This document shows positions 1 to 10,256 of a stretch of DNA of 64,000 bases, piece after piece; the stretch's first letter is position 1; each line of letters starts with the position of its first letter. The translations under genes were made by a program, and so were the position numbers. Source of the DNA: Diploptera punctata (Eukaryota > Arthropoda > Insecta > Blattodea > Blaberidae); assembly GCA_030220185.1 (NCBI GenBank), contig JASPKZ010004199.1, positions 1,408,501-1,472,500 of the forward strand, given 5' to 3'. Under the pieces are notes generated by a model. The model made no database searches. It saw nothing but the letters and a program-made list of their open reading frames with translations, and was not told the origin of the DNA.

Positions 1-9
1 TATTAAAAT

Positions 10-755
10 GAGTATTTAACTCATGCCCCATATAGGACTCAATGGCCAATCACGTTTCAATGATTTCTGTTTTACAACCAATCAGAGTCGTGTTTCACGA
101 AATATTTATCAGTATTATAATTACCATATTAAAGAAAGCTCCTCCTTTTTAATATTCTGAACAGGTCTGACCATTATTTTGCAGTGACTGAGCCTGTGAG
201 AAATACGGCTACCAGATTGTATATATAGTGCATGAATGTCAACACATGCCGCATATATAAAACATTTGTAGCAATTGATTATACCACCAAAAAAAGAAAC
301 CACTGTTTGCACTTTCTTAAATGTATTTTTTCCCAGGTAACATTCCAGAAAAATATAATTGTCATATTTACATCATACGACATCAGAAATGAATTAATAT
401 ACAGTTTTATGTGTTTCATTTTTTCTCCACTAGAGAGCATTCTTACAATATTGTGTTCCTTTGGCAATAAATAGTATGATCTGGTTGCAGTGATAAACAA
501 AAGAAGCAGATGAAGCGTACCTATCGCTTCTCATTTGTTTTCAAACATCGCCATTTACATTAAATATATAAATATTTTAAAATAACTATACCGTAGTTAA
601 ATAATGATTTGTGAGTGAACAGCTTAATTTTATTCGTTAAATAGTCCTAACAAATGCCACTCTTGATTTCCAAATTCTCTAAATAAATTCACGGCTCACT
701 TCGTGAATCGTGAATTTATCGATAATCTGGAAATCACTCGTGGCATTACTTATGA
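10..755 (+). mobile_element. Rep-A copy 1, unclassified interspersed element with terminal hairpin
   Basis: One of six copies here of a ~735 bp family. Taken as forward, it begins GACTATTTAACTCATGCCCC (this copy has GAGTATTT) and ends CATTACTTATGA. The last ~105 bases form a long imperfect palindrome (about 652-750) with GATTTCCAAATT and AATTTATCGATA arms around a CACTTCGTGA-like centre. Two CCAATCA boxes lie near the start (about 46-52 and 78-84). GTTAAATAGTCC just inside the hairpin (about 636-648) is the inverse of the opposite terminus. No transposase is visible; stop-broken frames on the minus strand are shared by sister copies. The class is unknown. Confidence 0.85.
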
Positions 756-808
756 TCAACATATCTCAATATACTACTTCACCTCCGTTGTTGGTGTTTT
801 TTGTAACA

Positions 809-810
<2 letters not shown>

Positions 811-878
<68 letters not shown>
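811..878. repeat. (AT)n(GT)n compound microsatellite
   Basis: About 23 AT units (811-856) run straight into GT units (857-878). Short frames through it encode only IYIYIY and VCVCVC and are not genes. Confidence 0.97.
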
Positions 879-965
879 TGTGTGAATTTAGATGATGTTT
901 ATTTCATATAACCATTCTTGGTAATATTAGGTCAACTATGTAATTATTCTCAGTTCAGAAAAAAA

Positions 966-1370
966 AAATTGATAATTTTTTTTTTCAATGCCCAAGCTTG
1001 TCATTTCAACATTTCTGGTGTTCTCTCCTGGCATTGGCGTAATTTTAACCCCTTCTGAGATTAGGGCGCCTGGTAGGCGGTGTTACGGCTACCCCGATGA
1101 TATGGTAGAATAGTGATGAAGATAGTGGTGCGCCAGGAGAGTTCTTTAATTTAAATTTATTCTAAGATGATTATGAATTATGATGATTATGGTAGCCATA
1201 TGATGTTCGGGGACCATTTAGGCCTTAAAGTTTCCTGACATTTGTCTTACAGATGGGGGAAAACCTCGAAAGAAACCTCACCTAAGAAACTTGTACCGAC
1301 CGGGGATCGAACTCGGACCCCCGCTGCATGACAAGGCCAACACGCTACGTCGAGACCACAGCAGAGGACA
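966..1370 (-). mobile_element. SINE-1 head with tail B
   Basis: Read on the minus strand, a tRNA-like head is visible at about 1290-1370, with a pol III B-box-like GTTCGATCCCCGG and an A-box-like stretch near the CGAGACCACAGC end. A conserved body follows (GACAAATGTCAGG, complement near 1230-1260), then a distinct 3' module with CTCCTGGCGCACC and GGCGCCC pairs at about 1020-1150. The same tail module recurs at 59430-59640 and 60430-60600. Boundaries are approximate and no target duplication was identified. Confidence 0.75.
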
Positions 1371-2184
1371 ATTTTAATAAATTAAAATAGTAATTTATTC
1401 CAAAGCTAAAGTATTTCCTGTTAACTATTTGTTTTAATTCTTGTAATTTATTGTTTTATGAAATTAATAATTAAACAAGTCATGACACAGTACAAAGTAT
1501 AACAAGTAGTAGAATTGTGTGGAGTAGTAACCTAATATACGTACAAGTATACCCTACAAAGACTCTTCAAAAGTGTCCAAGAAAGCTGATAATGTTATAC
1601 AGGATTATTCACCATATTAATGTTACACACTTTTGGGATTTGAGAGGAAACCAGGACAGATTAAGTTTTGATTATAAACCCTGCCGGAGGCATGCTGTTT
1701 GGGGAGAGACAACACCATTTGCGACGATCGATGCCCAAGTCACCTGTTATACTGCATATATCTTAATATACAACCGAACATGTATCTAGATGGAGATGAT
1801 GTGCGAATGAACATCCCTGAGAACTGTTTTAAATGCCTGCCATTTGTTTTGAAACGATAATTCTTTTGGAATTTTTATTGTTAATATGTAACTTATTTAT
1901 AAAAAATTGAAAACATCCGTCGAATAAAGATATAACCAATAGTTTAGTGCAATATTTTGGTTTTAAATGGAATACGTTATGATAGCCAAGCTAAAGCGAG
2001 TGATAAATGCTGTCATCTACTTAGCTGTATAACAACTTAATTTGTAATGTGATCTATTGTTTTGATTTACATTGTAATTATTTGACAATGATGTATCAAT
2101 ACGGAGTCTCAAAAAGGCGTACGACTTACTGCCCGTGCGAATCTATCGTAAAAAATTATGTTTTGTGTAGAAAGCAAGACATAA
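1371..2184. other. Unassigned AT-rich stretch
   Basis: No repeat family, RNA or protein could be recognised. A 90-codon plus-strand frame (1517-1789) has no recognisable motif and is not supported as a gene. Confidence 0.6.
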
Positions 2185-2464
2185 TGACGACAGTTAAGTT
2201 TCGTAGACTGCGATGGGAATGACATTTGGCACGAATGCGGAATGAAAGACGTGCATGGAAGCTTCTTGTTGGAAAACCAGAGGGGAAACGCCCAGTTGGA
2301 AGACCAAGAATGAGGTGGAAGAATAACATTAACAATGATTTAAGGGAAGTAGATTATACAGGGATTGATTGGAAAACATTAGCTCAGGATAGGGATGTAC
2401 GGAGAGCTTATGTGCGCGCGGCCATGAACCTACGGGTTCGATAGTGCCAGTGAGTTAGTTAGTT
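2185..2464 (+). mobile_element. LINE-T 3' end (5'-truncated non-LTR retrotransposon)
   Basis: This encodes the C-terminal tail of a reverse transcriptase polyprotein: RRLRW, then HLARMRNERRAW, then GKRPVGRPRMRW, ending AAMNLRVR and a stop at 2444. One stop (WE*H) interrupts the usual RW.GHV.RM motif. Downstream CAGTGAGTTAGTTAGTTG is the TTAG-repeat 3' terminus seen in other copies of this family at 21485, 30370, 44338, 44559 and 56450. Only the last ~90 codons survive, as expected for target-primed insertion with severe 5' truncation. Confidence 0.9.
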
Positions 2465-3099
2465 GTAATAAGTGGGGGCTTGTGGAATCAGATTATGGCG
2501 GTTGAACTTGGAAAAAATATAACATATTACAACATTTATCATTGATATTTTGGGATATATATTTTCAAGCTACATTTACAATTTTAAGGAAAATTTAATA
2601 ATTAATTCATTAATATTAATGGAATGGTCTTATATTCCAGAGAATTTACTGTATTCAATGTTTTAAATTTTAAGGAAGTCAATACACTTCACGAACGTCT
2701 CAACAATCCCGCGTTGGCAGAAACACTGCAACGTAAACCGCTGCTTACAGCCCAGTTTTACTAGGGAAGAGGGAATGTAGACGGCGAATTGATACCATTT
2801 TTTGATCACTCTAACAAGGAAACCGTACTTCTCCGTATTCAGATTTCTTACCAAAACTATCTACCAATTCCCTTTGAAACCCCCAAAAGCTTGCAATATA
2901 AATTATAATTTACTGTAGAGTACAAATTATTTCAGTTGTATAAATTGCTAGATGTAGTTATGTGTCATAAACTTAATGTAAATTCTGCTTCCAGCGGTCA
3001 AGTGTTGCAGTCTGCATATGGTGTAAATATCTCGGCAAATAAGGTAGGAAAACAATAATTATTACTAGTGTATTTTTTATAATAATTGCCTACTCACTG
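2465..3099. other. Unassigned AT-rich stretch
   Basis: Nothing recognised. A 63-codon minus-strand frame at 2663-2854 shows no known motif. Confidence 0.55.
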
Positions 3100-3423
3100 T
3101 TGGATTGGCTTACTGGTTTGATTTGCGTTGGAAATCGATCAAAATGTATTTATTTACTTATAAATTTATAACATTTAGATTTGATGTACTGAGTTAGAAA
3201 TGTACCTAGATTGATTTTTTATTATTATTATTATTAAATCTCCAAATATTTTGAAACCCTATTTCGCCACAAAGGCATGTTAGGGTTGTAGCTTACTATA
3301 ACAATATTGTACTATACATTGTAAAACAGGATTATCTTATGGTTTTGAATGAGTGCTATGAATTACGTAAATCATCTATAAGTGTCTTAGAAAATACTAC
3401 ATGTTTTTATGAATGTTTGTTAT

Positions 3424-3812
3424 AAAGTTCATAAAATGTTTATAATAATTTTGCTTCTTAAAAATCACTTCATACATTGAGGCAGAAGCCTCACCATCAT
3501 TTAAAAGTAAGTTTAACTAGAATCGTTGTCTTTCGAATATAGGACAATCAAATAAAACATGTTTTACAGATTGTATTGATTGTTGACGGTTGCAATATGA
3601 CCACTGTCTGGGTTAATATTAAATCTCCTAAAATAACTTCCAAATTTTCCATGGCCAGTCATAAATTGTGTTAAAATGAAATTTTGAATAAAATGTTTTA
3701 CATTTAGCCTATGGTGTACTATAGGAAAGAAGAGCTCTTTAGTCAAAGCACCATTTGCCCTCCTTATCCAATGTTCATTCCAAACAGTGATGATATAGTC
3801 CAACAGTTTCTT
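3424..3812 (-). pseudogene. Non-LTR retrotransposon C-terminus with CCHC-like finger (R1/jockey-type)
   Basis: The minus-strand frame from about 3803 carries WNEHWIRRANGALTKELFF, then HHRLNVKHFI and LTQFMTGHGKFGSYFRRF. The TGHGKF.SY pattern is typical of the region after RT and RNase H in R1/jockey-group non-LTR elements. A frameshift near 3600 moves the continuation to another frame: YCNRQQSIQSVKHVLFDCP, a C..H....C finger, then IFERQRF and a stop. 5'-truncated and decayed. Group assignment rests on motif resemblance only. Confidence 0.75.
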
Positions 3813-4422
3813 TATAACTTAGGATACCTAGATTGATTTATCAACTTATAAATTGATCCAGATTGATTAATATATTTATAAATTGATTAAGAGTGATTTA
3901 TCAATATATAAATGAACCCAAATTGATTTACGTACTTATAAATTAAGAAATTCACAATATCATTTATGTATTTTTCAATGAAGAAAATAAAATATTTTCA
4001 TTTCAGACAAAAAAAAAATCATCCATAATTAGTTTTAATGCTTTGCAAATCCAAAATTTTTTCAAAAAATTTTGGGTCTCTAAGGATCTTTTTTTTTTCT
4101 TGGTCTCTAAGGGAATAAAAGTCAAACACTTCACTCCGATTATTTTAAAAAGCAAATCTTTTTGTTAAAAAATTGATGCAATAATAAAATTGATTATAGT
4201 GAGTAGGTAGGTTATTTGAAAAACTACACGTTGAATCATGTCAAACAAAGGACACTGGCTCTAAAGGGTTAATTTATGGTGTTAGAAATTGATCCAATTT
4301 GTTTTAATGAGTTAGAAATTAATATAACATTTATTTATTTATAAATTGATCAGAGTTAGTTATTATTCGAGAGTGATAGAGTTAGTAATTGTGGAATGCA
4401 GGCTTTCACGGCCGGTAATCAT

Positions 4423-4816
4423 GGTAATAAAAGATTCCGGGCTATGTGGCCGTGGTCTATAACTGGCGTTTCTTCCAGACGTTTCTCCCTCAACTGCGGA
4501 GGGCATCTTCAGTGGCGAGCGCTTCCAGCTGTTGTTTCCCTGTCGTAGACTCGACTGCGAATAATAAAAGATTCCGGGCTATGTGGCCGTGGTCTATAAC
4601 TGGCGTTTCTTCCAGACGTTTCTCCCTCAACTGCGGAGGGCATCTTCAGTGGCGAGCGCTTCCAGCTGTTGTTTCCCTGCGCAGTCGAGTCTACGACAGG
4701 GAAACAACAGCTGGAAGCGCTCGCCACTGAAGATGCCCTCCGCAGTTGAGGGAGAAACGTCTGGAAGAAACGCCAGTTATAGACCACGGCCACATAGCTC
4801 GGAATCTTTTATTACC
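4423..4816. mobile_element. Fold-back element with a direct and an inverted 137 bp repeat (possibly Penelope-like)
   Basis: The outer arms 4423-4559 and 4680-4816 are near-perfect inverted repeats beginning GGTAATAAAAGATTCCG. Between them (4561-4679) lies another direct copy of the left unit. Read on the strand of the right arm, each unit contains CTGAAGA, then a stem CCCTC..GAGGG, then GAAACGTC. This resembles the CUGANGA...GAAA core of hammerhead ribozymes, which are known in the terminal repeats of Penelope-like elements. Whether stems I and III can form was not established. The overlapping 82-94 codon frames on both strands are artefacts of the symmetry. Confidence 0.8.
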
Positions 4817-4984
4817 AGAGTTAGTAATTGATCATGATTGGAAGATTGATCTATAGAGTTAGTAAATTCACGAGATCGATTTTTAAGTTAATATTTGTTT
4901 GAGATTGACTTTCTGATTTATAATAAAACTGATTGTGATTTGTTGAGTTAGGAATTTATCGAGATAAATAATATATTGATGAAA

Positions 4985-5592
4985 TATAATATTATAATTT
5001 CAAAATTAAAAACATTAAGTAACGACGTTCCATGGAAAGTACCCAGTAAGAACAAAAATAGTAATAGAAGATCAGGTGTTGGAACAGGTTTCACACTTCC
5101 AGTATTTGGGCTCTATATAACTTACGAAGAACAATGTATGAATACGAAAATGCAGAAATTTCAACATATTTGTGGAACAATCAGACGAATACTGAGGAAC
5201 AAAGTAAGAAAGGATACGCAGCTAAGATTTTATTCAACGAACTACCAGTGGCGATGTGAGGCCTGGGTCCTGAGGTGAAAAAGGAATAAGTAAAATTCAG
5301 GCAGCGGAAATGAGATTCCTGCGGGCTGTGAAAGGTTGTACTAGAGAAGAACATATTATAAATGAGAATATTAGAGAAGAACTAGAAGTATAACCACTTC
5401 TTCAACAAATAGAAGAACGCAGGAATAATTGGATAGAACATCTGCAAAGAATGGCAAAGGATAGGATACCAAAGATGGCACTGTTGTATAATCCTGGAGG
5501 ACGAAGATCGGTAAGAGGACCAAGAAAGCGCTGGGCTGAACAGATGTGAGATCGGAACAGACAAAGACCTAATCCGTGAAGGATGATGATGA
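4985..5592 (+). mobile_element. LINE-R 3' fragment (reverse transcriptase C-terminus)
   Basis: The translated order matches the C-terminal third of the LINE-R element at 51424-54683: PVRTKI-like, VLEQVSHFQYLG-like, then KMQKFQHICGTIRR, RCEAWVLR, AEMRFLRAVKGCTREE, a GGRRSVRGPRKRW-like segment and a short ATG-rich end (gatgatgatgatcg). Frameshifts and stops are frequent (for example after WVLR at about 5277 and REELEV* near 5390). A decayed, 5'-truncated copy inserted in the satellite-like tract. Confidence 0.82.
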
Positions 5593-5690
5593 TCGAGATT
5601 GATGTATTATGTAAATATTGCAACAAGATTAATTGATTGAGTAGTAATTAATCAAGATTGATTTTAGATACGAATTGAATGATTATTACT

Positions 5691-6084
5691 CATCAGCTCA
5701 CCTTTGTATTCCTGCGACTTGGTCTGGGTGAACGGTGAATAAACAAACAGGACGAGAAATTTGATATTTTGTCTGGTAAAAGTGCGTTTTGTTGTGTCAC
5801 CTGCCCTACTTGTGCTGTTCATGCGCTCAAGGAGTGTGGTGTGTCTTGTGTAAATATTAGACAGACCCTTCATTTAAATGAGAAGGCGTGGTGCTTTCTT
5901 CCCATTGTATCGGGATTCTCTTTGTGTACCACATGTTGCTTCCGATATTTAAAAAACTACCACATTCCAGTAGACTTTCCTTTAATTTTATTGTAGTTTG
6001 TAGTATCTGAACATGTGAAGACATATCGTTTCTACATTTTTCATTAAAACAATTATCGCTTTTATTTGAGCATCTTTAGTCATA
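5691..6084. other. Unassigned stretch with short cysteine-rich frame
   Basis: A plus-strand frame of 75 codons (5769-5996) is rich in Cys but matches no fold I know, and its neighbours are repeats. Not supported as a gene. Confidence 0.5.
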
Positions 6085-6640
6085 CCGAGCGAGATGGCTC
6101 TGGCGGTAGCGTTTAAATGTTGTATTGAGGAGTTCTGGTGTTCAAACATTTGTGCCATCCAACCTCACTGAAGTACATCGTGTCCACAAATGTAGTATCA
6201 TACTTTAAACTCCTACTACGTCGCTTTGGATATTCTTATCTAAATGAAATTGGTGACAATCAAAGGACAAACTCAAAACGTTTTTTCTATACCTCATAGA
6301 CCTTGAATGAAGCCCCCACGAGTGACGCTGTAGACATTCGCATTTAACCTGTCTGCTAAATATCCAAACAATGAACCCATATCGACCACAAAAAAAAAAC
6401 ATGGTTCAATTTAGTTTAGTTTCTGTATTCTTGTCCATTATTCTCCATTGTTAATATGCATTGTCATCAATTTCATTTAGATACGATCATCCAAAGCGAC
6501 GTAGTAGTAGTTTAAAGTATGATACTATATTTGTGGACACGGTGTATTATTCTTGGGTTTCCTTAGTCGTCAAGGCAATTGCTGAGCTGGAACGTATTTT
6601 TATTACACTCGCCATTATATGTTTTTAACAGATTTGAAAT
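6085..6640 (+). mobile_element. tRNA-derived SINE split by a MITE
   Basis: The head TACCGAGCGAGATGGCTC with GGTGGTAGCG-like A-box and TGGTGTTCAAACATT B-box occupies about 6085-6165. After the MITE (6176-6544) the body resumes with TTCTTGGGTTTCC and AATTGCTGAGCTGG, phrases typical of insect SINE bodies. The downstream end is unclear. Confidence 0.55.
6176..6544. mobile_element. 369 bp MITE with ~88 bp TIRs and TA target duplication
   Basis: The left end CATCGTGTCCACAAATG and the complement of the right end CACCGTGTCCACAAATA start matching arms of about 88 bp (6176-6263 and 6457-6544) with few mismatches. TA flanks both ends (6174-6175 and 6545-6546), as expected of Tc1/mariner-type integration. 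There is no coding capacity; a short frame inside (6205-6402) merely crosses the arm. Confidence 0.88.
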
Positions 6641-6925
6641 GTATACAACATTTTCCTATGCCCAATATTAAGTTTTGATTCTATACCTTCCAGTCACCAT
6701 TTCTGCAGTCCCTGTTCATCAAATTCATAATTACATCTATCCATATCTTCTAAGGTCTCCCCCTTCTTTTCTTCACATTTGGAACGCACTCCAAACTCCT
6801 AACTGGCAATCTATCTTCATTCATTTTCTTCACGTGTCCAAACCATTGTAATTGTTTATTTGCCACAAATTGCATAATTGTTTCGTTAAAGTTAATCTTT
6901 TCTCGGATAATACTGTCTCAGATCT
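6641..6925 (-). mobile_element. 5'-truncated LINE tail
   Basis: The minus strand encodes QLQWFGHVKKMNEDRLPV, then a basic KKRRGRPQKIWIDV block and a short 3' untranslated part ending near AATATTGGGCATAGG. It is the usual RT C-terminal signature of insect endonuclease-RT elements. The same 3' untranslated end occurs at 18723-18840. No intact frame remains. Confidence 0.75.
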
Positions 6926-7029
6926 GTCTAACTTAGACCATCTAATATAATACTAAAATTAAATTACTGGACTTTCTTCATAAAACGCATGCAAAACATT
7001 ACTATAGAAACACACAGCCTATTGGATAC

Positions 7030-7295
7030 AATGTATAGCTGGACCGTATACTAAAATCAGCTATGGAGGAAAACTTGTTTAATTTCTCTAGAGATATTTT
7101 CATTACTCGACAAACTAGAGCACAAACACCGACGGAAAGAATATTTAGTCAGAATGGACAATACAAGATTACCCAAAACGATCAACACCTACAAACCACA
7201 TGGAAACATATCTTTGGGACGGCCAAGGAAACTATGGACTTGAGACCGGAACAGATCGCATTTACCTAATCCTGAAAAGGAAGATGAAGAAGAAG
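7030..7295 (+). mobile_element. 5'-truncated LINE tail
   Basis: The frames encode EHLVRMDNTRLPK, then SLGRPRKLW, stop, DRNRSHLPNPEKEDEEE. The final GAAGATGAAGAAGAAG is a typical purine-rich 3' end. It is frameshifted and carries only the last ~80 codons of an RT polyprotein. Confidence 0.72.
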
Positions 7296-7572
7296 TAGTT
7301 ATTTAATTTCCTTCTCCCACACTAGCTGTCGCCTCCATCGATCACCAGAGTCATTCTTTGAACACTCGACGGAACACTATGACTGCTACTATCTTCGTTC
7401 TCATTGGATAAGATGATGACGTTGTTCACTTCCGCATCCACCCTATACTTCCGATCACAATAATTGCCTTCATTAAATAAAAATTGATGCACGTTATAGG
7501 AGATTTTGCAAGTTTAGCCTCTAAGTGGCCTACTAGACTTAGATCACGGAGACAAAAATGCACAGTAGGCCT

Positions 7573-7625
7573 AATTATTATTATTATTATTTATTATTAT
7601 TATTTATTATTATTATTATTTATTA
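7573..7625. repeat. (TTA)n microsatellite
   Basis: TTATTATTA runs broken by occasional TTTA steps. The flanks 7296-7572 and 7626-7692 show nothing recognisable. Confidence 0.95.
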
Positions 7626-7692
7626 GACTATTCTAAAGCATACTATATATACGGCATACGCTTACACTTGGGCGCGGCTGTATTCACAAGGA

Positions 7693-8090
7693 AACTGTAA
7701 ACCATTGCATGCCGAAACCTATTTTGAAAATTCTCCCAGAGAAATGCTATGATATACCAAGGACGCGTAAAAAAATCTGCCGCTTTTAGTTGCAAGGCCC
7801 TAAAATCCAGCGCCAAATCTCTCGATAAACTCGGGGAAGTAATACGACTCCTGATTGGTGATACCATCACAACCTGAAGTCCGCGCTGCATCCCACCTCG
7901 CTACACTCCGTTTTACTCGTGCAAGGAGTCCATTAGCTTCGCACAATAGGTTGTCATTGCTGGAGTTTGGCTTCGATTTCTAGTATGCCTTGCAGTTAAA
8001 AATCAGTTTTTTGTACACAGTCTTGGTACATCACAATCCTTATCTGAGAGAAATTTCAAGGTAGGTTTCGTTATGCAATTGTTGATATTT
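7693..8090. mobile_element. Rep-D MITE, copy 1 (~400 bp, ~60-70 bp TIRs)
   Basis: The left end contains ATTGCATGCCGAAACCTA and the complement of the right end ATTGCATAACGAAACCTA. Both continue through TTGAAA, TTCTC and a GATATACCAAG/GATGTACCAAG match, giving imperfect TIRs of at least 60 bp. A second copy spans 47199-48316. There is no transposase; the 82-codon minus-strand frame 7643-7891 has no known motif. Superfamily unresolved; no target duplication could be fixed because outer limits are blurred. Confidence 0.75.
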
Positions 8091-8244
8091 GCCTGGTCAG
8101 TACAAACTCAAGCGGTGACCACGTGTTTGCTGTGGTCGGTACTTGTGGGAGTGGAGAGCAGCGCACGAGGAGTTAGAACTGTATTTTGTCAGCGGTCGGG
8201 CTGTAGGAATCTTGGGCGTTATATATTTGATGTTGAAATGCCTA

Positions 8245-8812
8245 CAATTTTTTTTATTACAGGCTTTCCACTTTACAGCAGTTTGCCCTTGATTCCTGCT
8301 TTCCAGAGACGCCTATCTTCCCATTGACCATCTTCCATACCCCTCTTCATCATGGCATCATATATTCCCTCATACCATGCTCTTCTACTTCTCCCCCTCT
8401 TCCTTCTGCCTGGTATCATCCAATCCAACACCTGTTTAGGCCACTGGTTTTCCGACATCCGTTGTACATGTCCATACCACTGTAGAACTCTCTTTGTTAT
8501 CCTATCGATAACAGTTTCTTGTGCATCCATTTCCTGTCTGATATATGTATTTCGAATATGTTGTAGCCTGGATATTCTCATACCTCTCCGTAATCCATCC
8601 ATTTCTGTCGCCAACATTACTTTCGGCATCATTTCATTTATTGTTCAGCTTTCTGATCCATATGTAAGTATACTTTCTATTATTGTCTGTGTAATCTCTT
8701 TTTTGTTTTTCTGGTCAAATTTCTATTCCATAAAAGGCCATTCAGGGATCTAATCGCCTTCCTTGCACAATTTACTTTGTTAATAATATCTTTTTCACAA
8801 GTACCAAGTGCC
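8245..8812 (-). mobile_element. 5'-truncated LINE tail with 119-codon open frame
   Basis: The minus-strand frame ending at 8273 carries MRISRLQHIRNTYIRQEMDA, ITKRVLQWYGHVQRMSENQW, then IPGRRKRGRSRRAWYEGI. This is the C-terminal block of an endonuclease-RT element. Upstream (8632-8812), other frames give INKVNCARKAIRSLNGLLWN and ILTYGSES, so the same element continues across frameshifts. The 3' end is near CTGTAATAAAAAAAA (about 8248-8262 complement). Confidence 0.85.
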
Positions 8813-9116
8813 TACAAATAAGATTGTAATAAAATCTGTGATAATGTACATGTGTGTATATCAGTAGGCTTGAGCTTTGTTTGTTTATTCTTGTGCATTA
8901 TGCATATGCAACTGAAATTAAATTTAACTAACTGTAAAATTATAGTTATTATTTAAATACATTTCTTATTGATACTCGCTCTTTACCTACAATTCAAATT
9001 TATGACTCAAAAATATTTGAACATTCAGTATTTACTGATTATAGCATGCGTGCCATAAACGTTACATAGCAAAACATAAAGGATGACCTAGTCAGTAATG
9101 AAATGTTAGTATTTTT
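8813..9116. other. Unassigned AT-rich stretch
   Basis: Nothing recognised; no coding signal. Confidence 0.6.
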
Positions 9117-9355
9117 ACACTTTTAGCAAAGTTTTATGCTTTACGTATACCAAGATCATAAGGCAGTACCTTCCTACATTTTTCAGCAATATTTTAATGT
9201 TAGATTATACACACTAAAGCGATGAAGGCAGTATTTTCCTTCATTTTCAGCATACTTTTAAGTTGAAGTTCATACACCAATGAGAATATTATCACTACTT
9301 CATTATAACATAATTTTAAGTTTGGAATACGAAAGCCAAAGGCACGGCATCTTTG
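9117..9355. repeat. Diverged ~60-70 bp tandem repeat, about four units
   Basis: Units share AATTTTAAG/ATTTTAATGTT, a ...ATAYACNNAAANN... middle and a CTTCATT or CCTACATTTT end (starts near 9117, 9182, 9247, 9306). Strong divergence suggests an old minisatellite. Confidence 0.5.
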
Positions 9356-9607
9356 ACAGGAAGCTTATTCCTTAAGGTTTAAATGATAATTAGTTATCAA
9401 TCAAATAACACACCATTTTTTTAATCATTAGCAGCTCTGTTGCGTAGAAAACGCAATGGTTTAATTTGTTATAGTAATTTATTTTTTGTTTCTTCCGGAC
9501 AGAAAAAAACTTTTCACATTCTCTACCATACAAAAATCAATTTTCCGAGAATCAATAAATCAACATTATCCGGGCTTTGCTTAAAGCTTTCTCAGGAATG
9601 CTATCCA

Positions 9608-9868
9608 CAATTGAGGAGTTGAATGGAATATGGGCATAATTAAAATATATACGTTTTGAGATATTAGCAATTGATATATAACTAAATGAATAACATTGCT
9701 GTTTATTTTCATTGGTACAATCAGCTGCTGAACCTGCTATAATCGAGATATCGAAACAAAACTTTTCAGGCTGACCAACTATAAAATGGCGAGTTCAAAA
9801 ATGCATTGAATGGAAAAAAGACAAAACATGAGTTACGCCCATATTCCATTCAACTGCTCAATTTCAAC
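9608..9868. mobile_element. Small inverted-repeat element
   Basis: AATTGAGGAGTTGAATGG then AATATGGGC at 9608-9636 is matched in inverse orientation at about 9838-9868 (complement AATTGAGCAGTTGAATGG, AATATGGGC). The ~35 bp arms enclose ~190 bp without coding potential. A MITE-like or fold-back nature is inferred from symmetry alone. Confidence 0.6.
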
Positions 9869-9968
9869 TATCTCTAAACTTTCTCATTCCATTATTTGCG
9901 ATAAAAAATGTATTACCTTAGTAACGGTTGTTAAGGAAACAATACGTCGAACTTTCATGTAAAGTAAG

Positions 9969-10256
9969 TAAAGTGATCCCACTACAGACCTCAGGAGGCC
10001 CTTGGGGTAGTAGGAGGTTAAGGCTCCCACTTTTTCTAGATAATCGACACTTGATGTCAGTCCGGCGTGACGGCCGCGTTTACCCACAGAATAAGAGTTT
10101 GGTACTCATTTCCGTTAGAGGTTGAGTCGACCCCAGGGCCATGGTACCGTCAGAGGGTTTGGGTTAGTTTAAAAATCCTGACCCCCACCGGGACTCGAAC
10201 CCTCTACCTTCCGGCTTGTACCTCAGTGCCTTAACCACTACGTTGCGGCGTGCCCC
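9969..10256 (-). mobile_element. SINE-2 copy 1
   Basis: On the minus strand it begins GGGGGCACGCCGCAACG, followed by an A-box-like TAGTGGTTAAGGCACTG and a B-box GGTTCGAGTCCCGG. This is the organisation of a tRNA-derived pol III SINE. The body (TTGGGGTAGTAGG, GATCCCACTAC near 9975-10010) matches copy 2 at 25130-25430 nearly base for base. Frames on either strand are artefacts. Confidence 0.88.

Larger units (their letters stand above)
3100..5690. repeat. Degenerate AT-rich satellite-like tract, interrupted by insertions
   Basis: Phrases such as ATAAATTGAT, GAGTTAGTAATTGATC and AGATTGATTTAT recur every roughly 35-45 bases at about 3110-3230, 3820-3960, 4260-4400, 4817-4980 and 5590-5690. The copies are very diverged, so period and limits are approximate. 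Three insertions split the tract: an R1/jockey-like tail (3424-3812), a fold-back element (4423-4816) and a LINE-R tail (4985-5592). Confidence 0.55.

Noticed and set aside
10..755. Rep-A as a Helitron
   Set aside because: A terminal hairpin is present, but the ends are not TC...CTRR and the hairpin is far longer than the short Helitron one.
703..895. Overlapping 60-61 codon frames across the AT/GT microsatellite
   Set aside because: They encode only IYIY and VCVC runs from the simple repeat.
4446..4831. Three 82-94 codon frames with almost identical protein on both strands
   Set aside because: Produced by the fold-back symmetry of the element; same peptide in direct and inverted units, no domain.
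5769..5996. 75-codon cysteine-rich frame
   Set aside because: No signal peptide, no known Cys spacing, surrounded by repeats; composition alone is not enough.
9969..10256. Possible cellular tRNA gene (A- and B-box)
   Set aside because: The boxes are part of a dispersed ~290 bp SINE with a second copy at 25130; no cloverleaf acceptor stem was evident. The same reasoning applies to the other tRNA-like heads.
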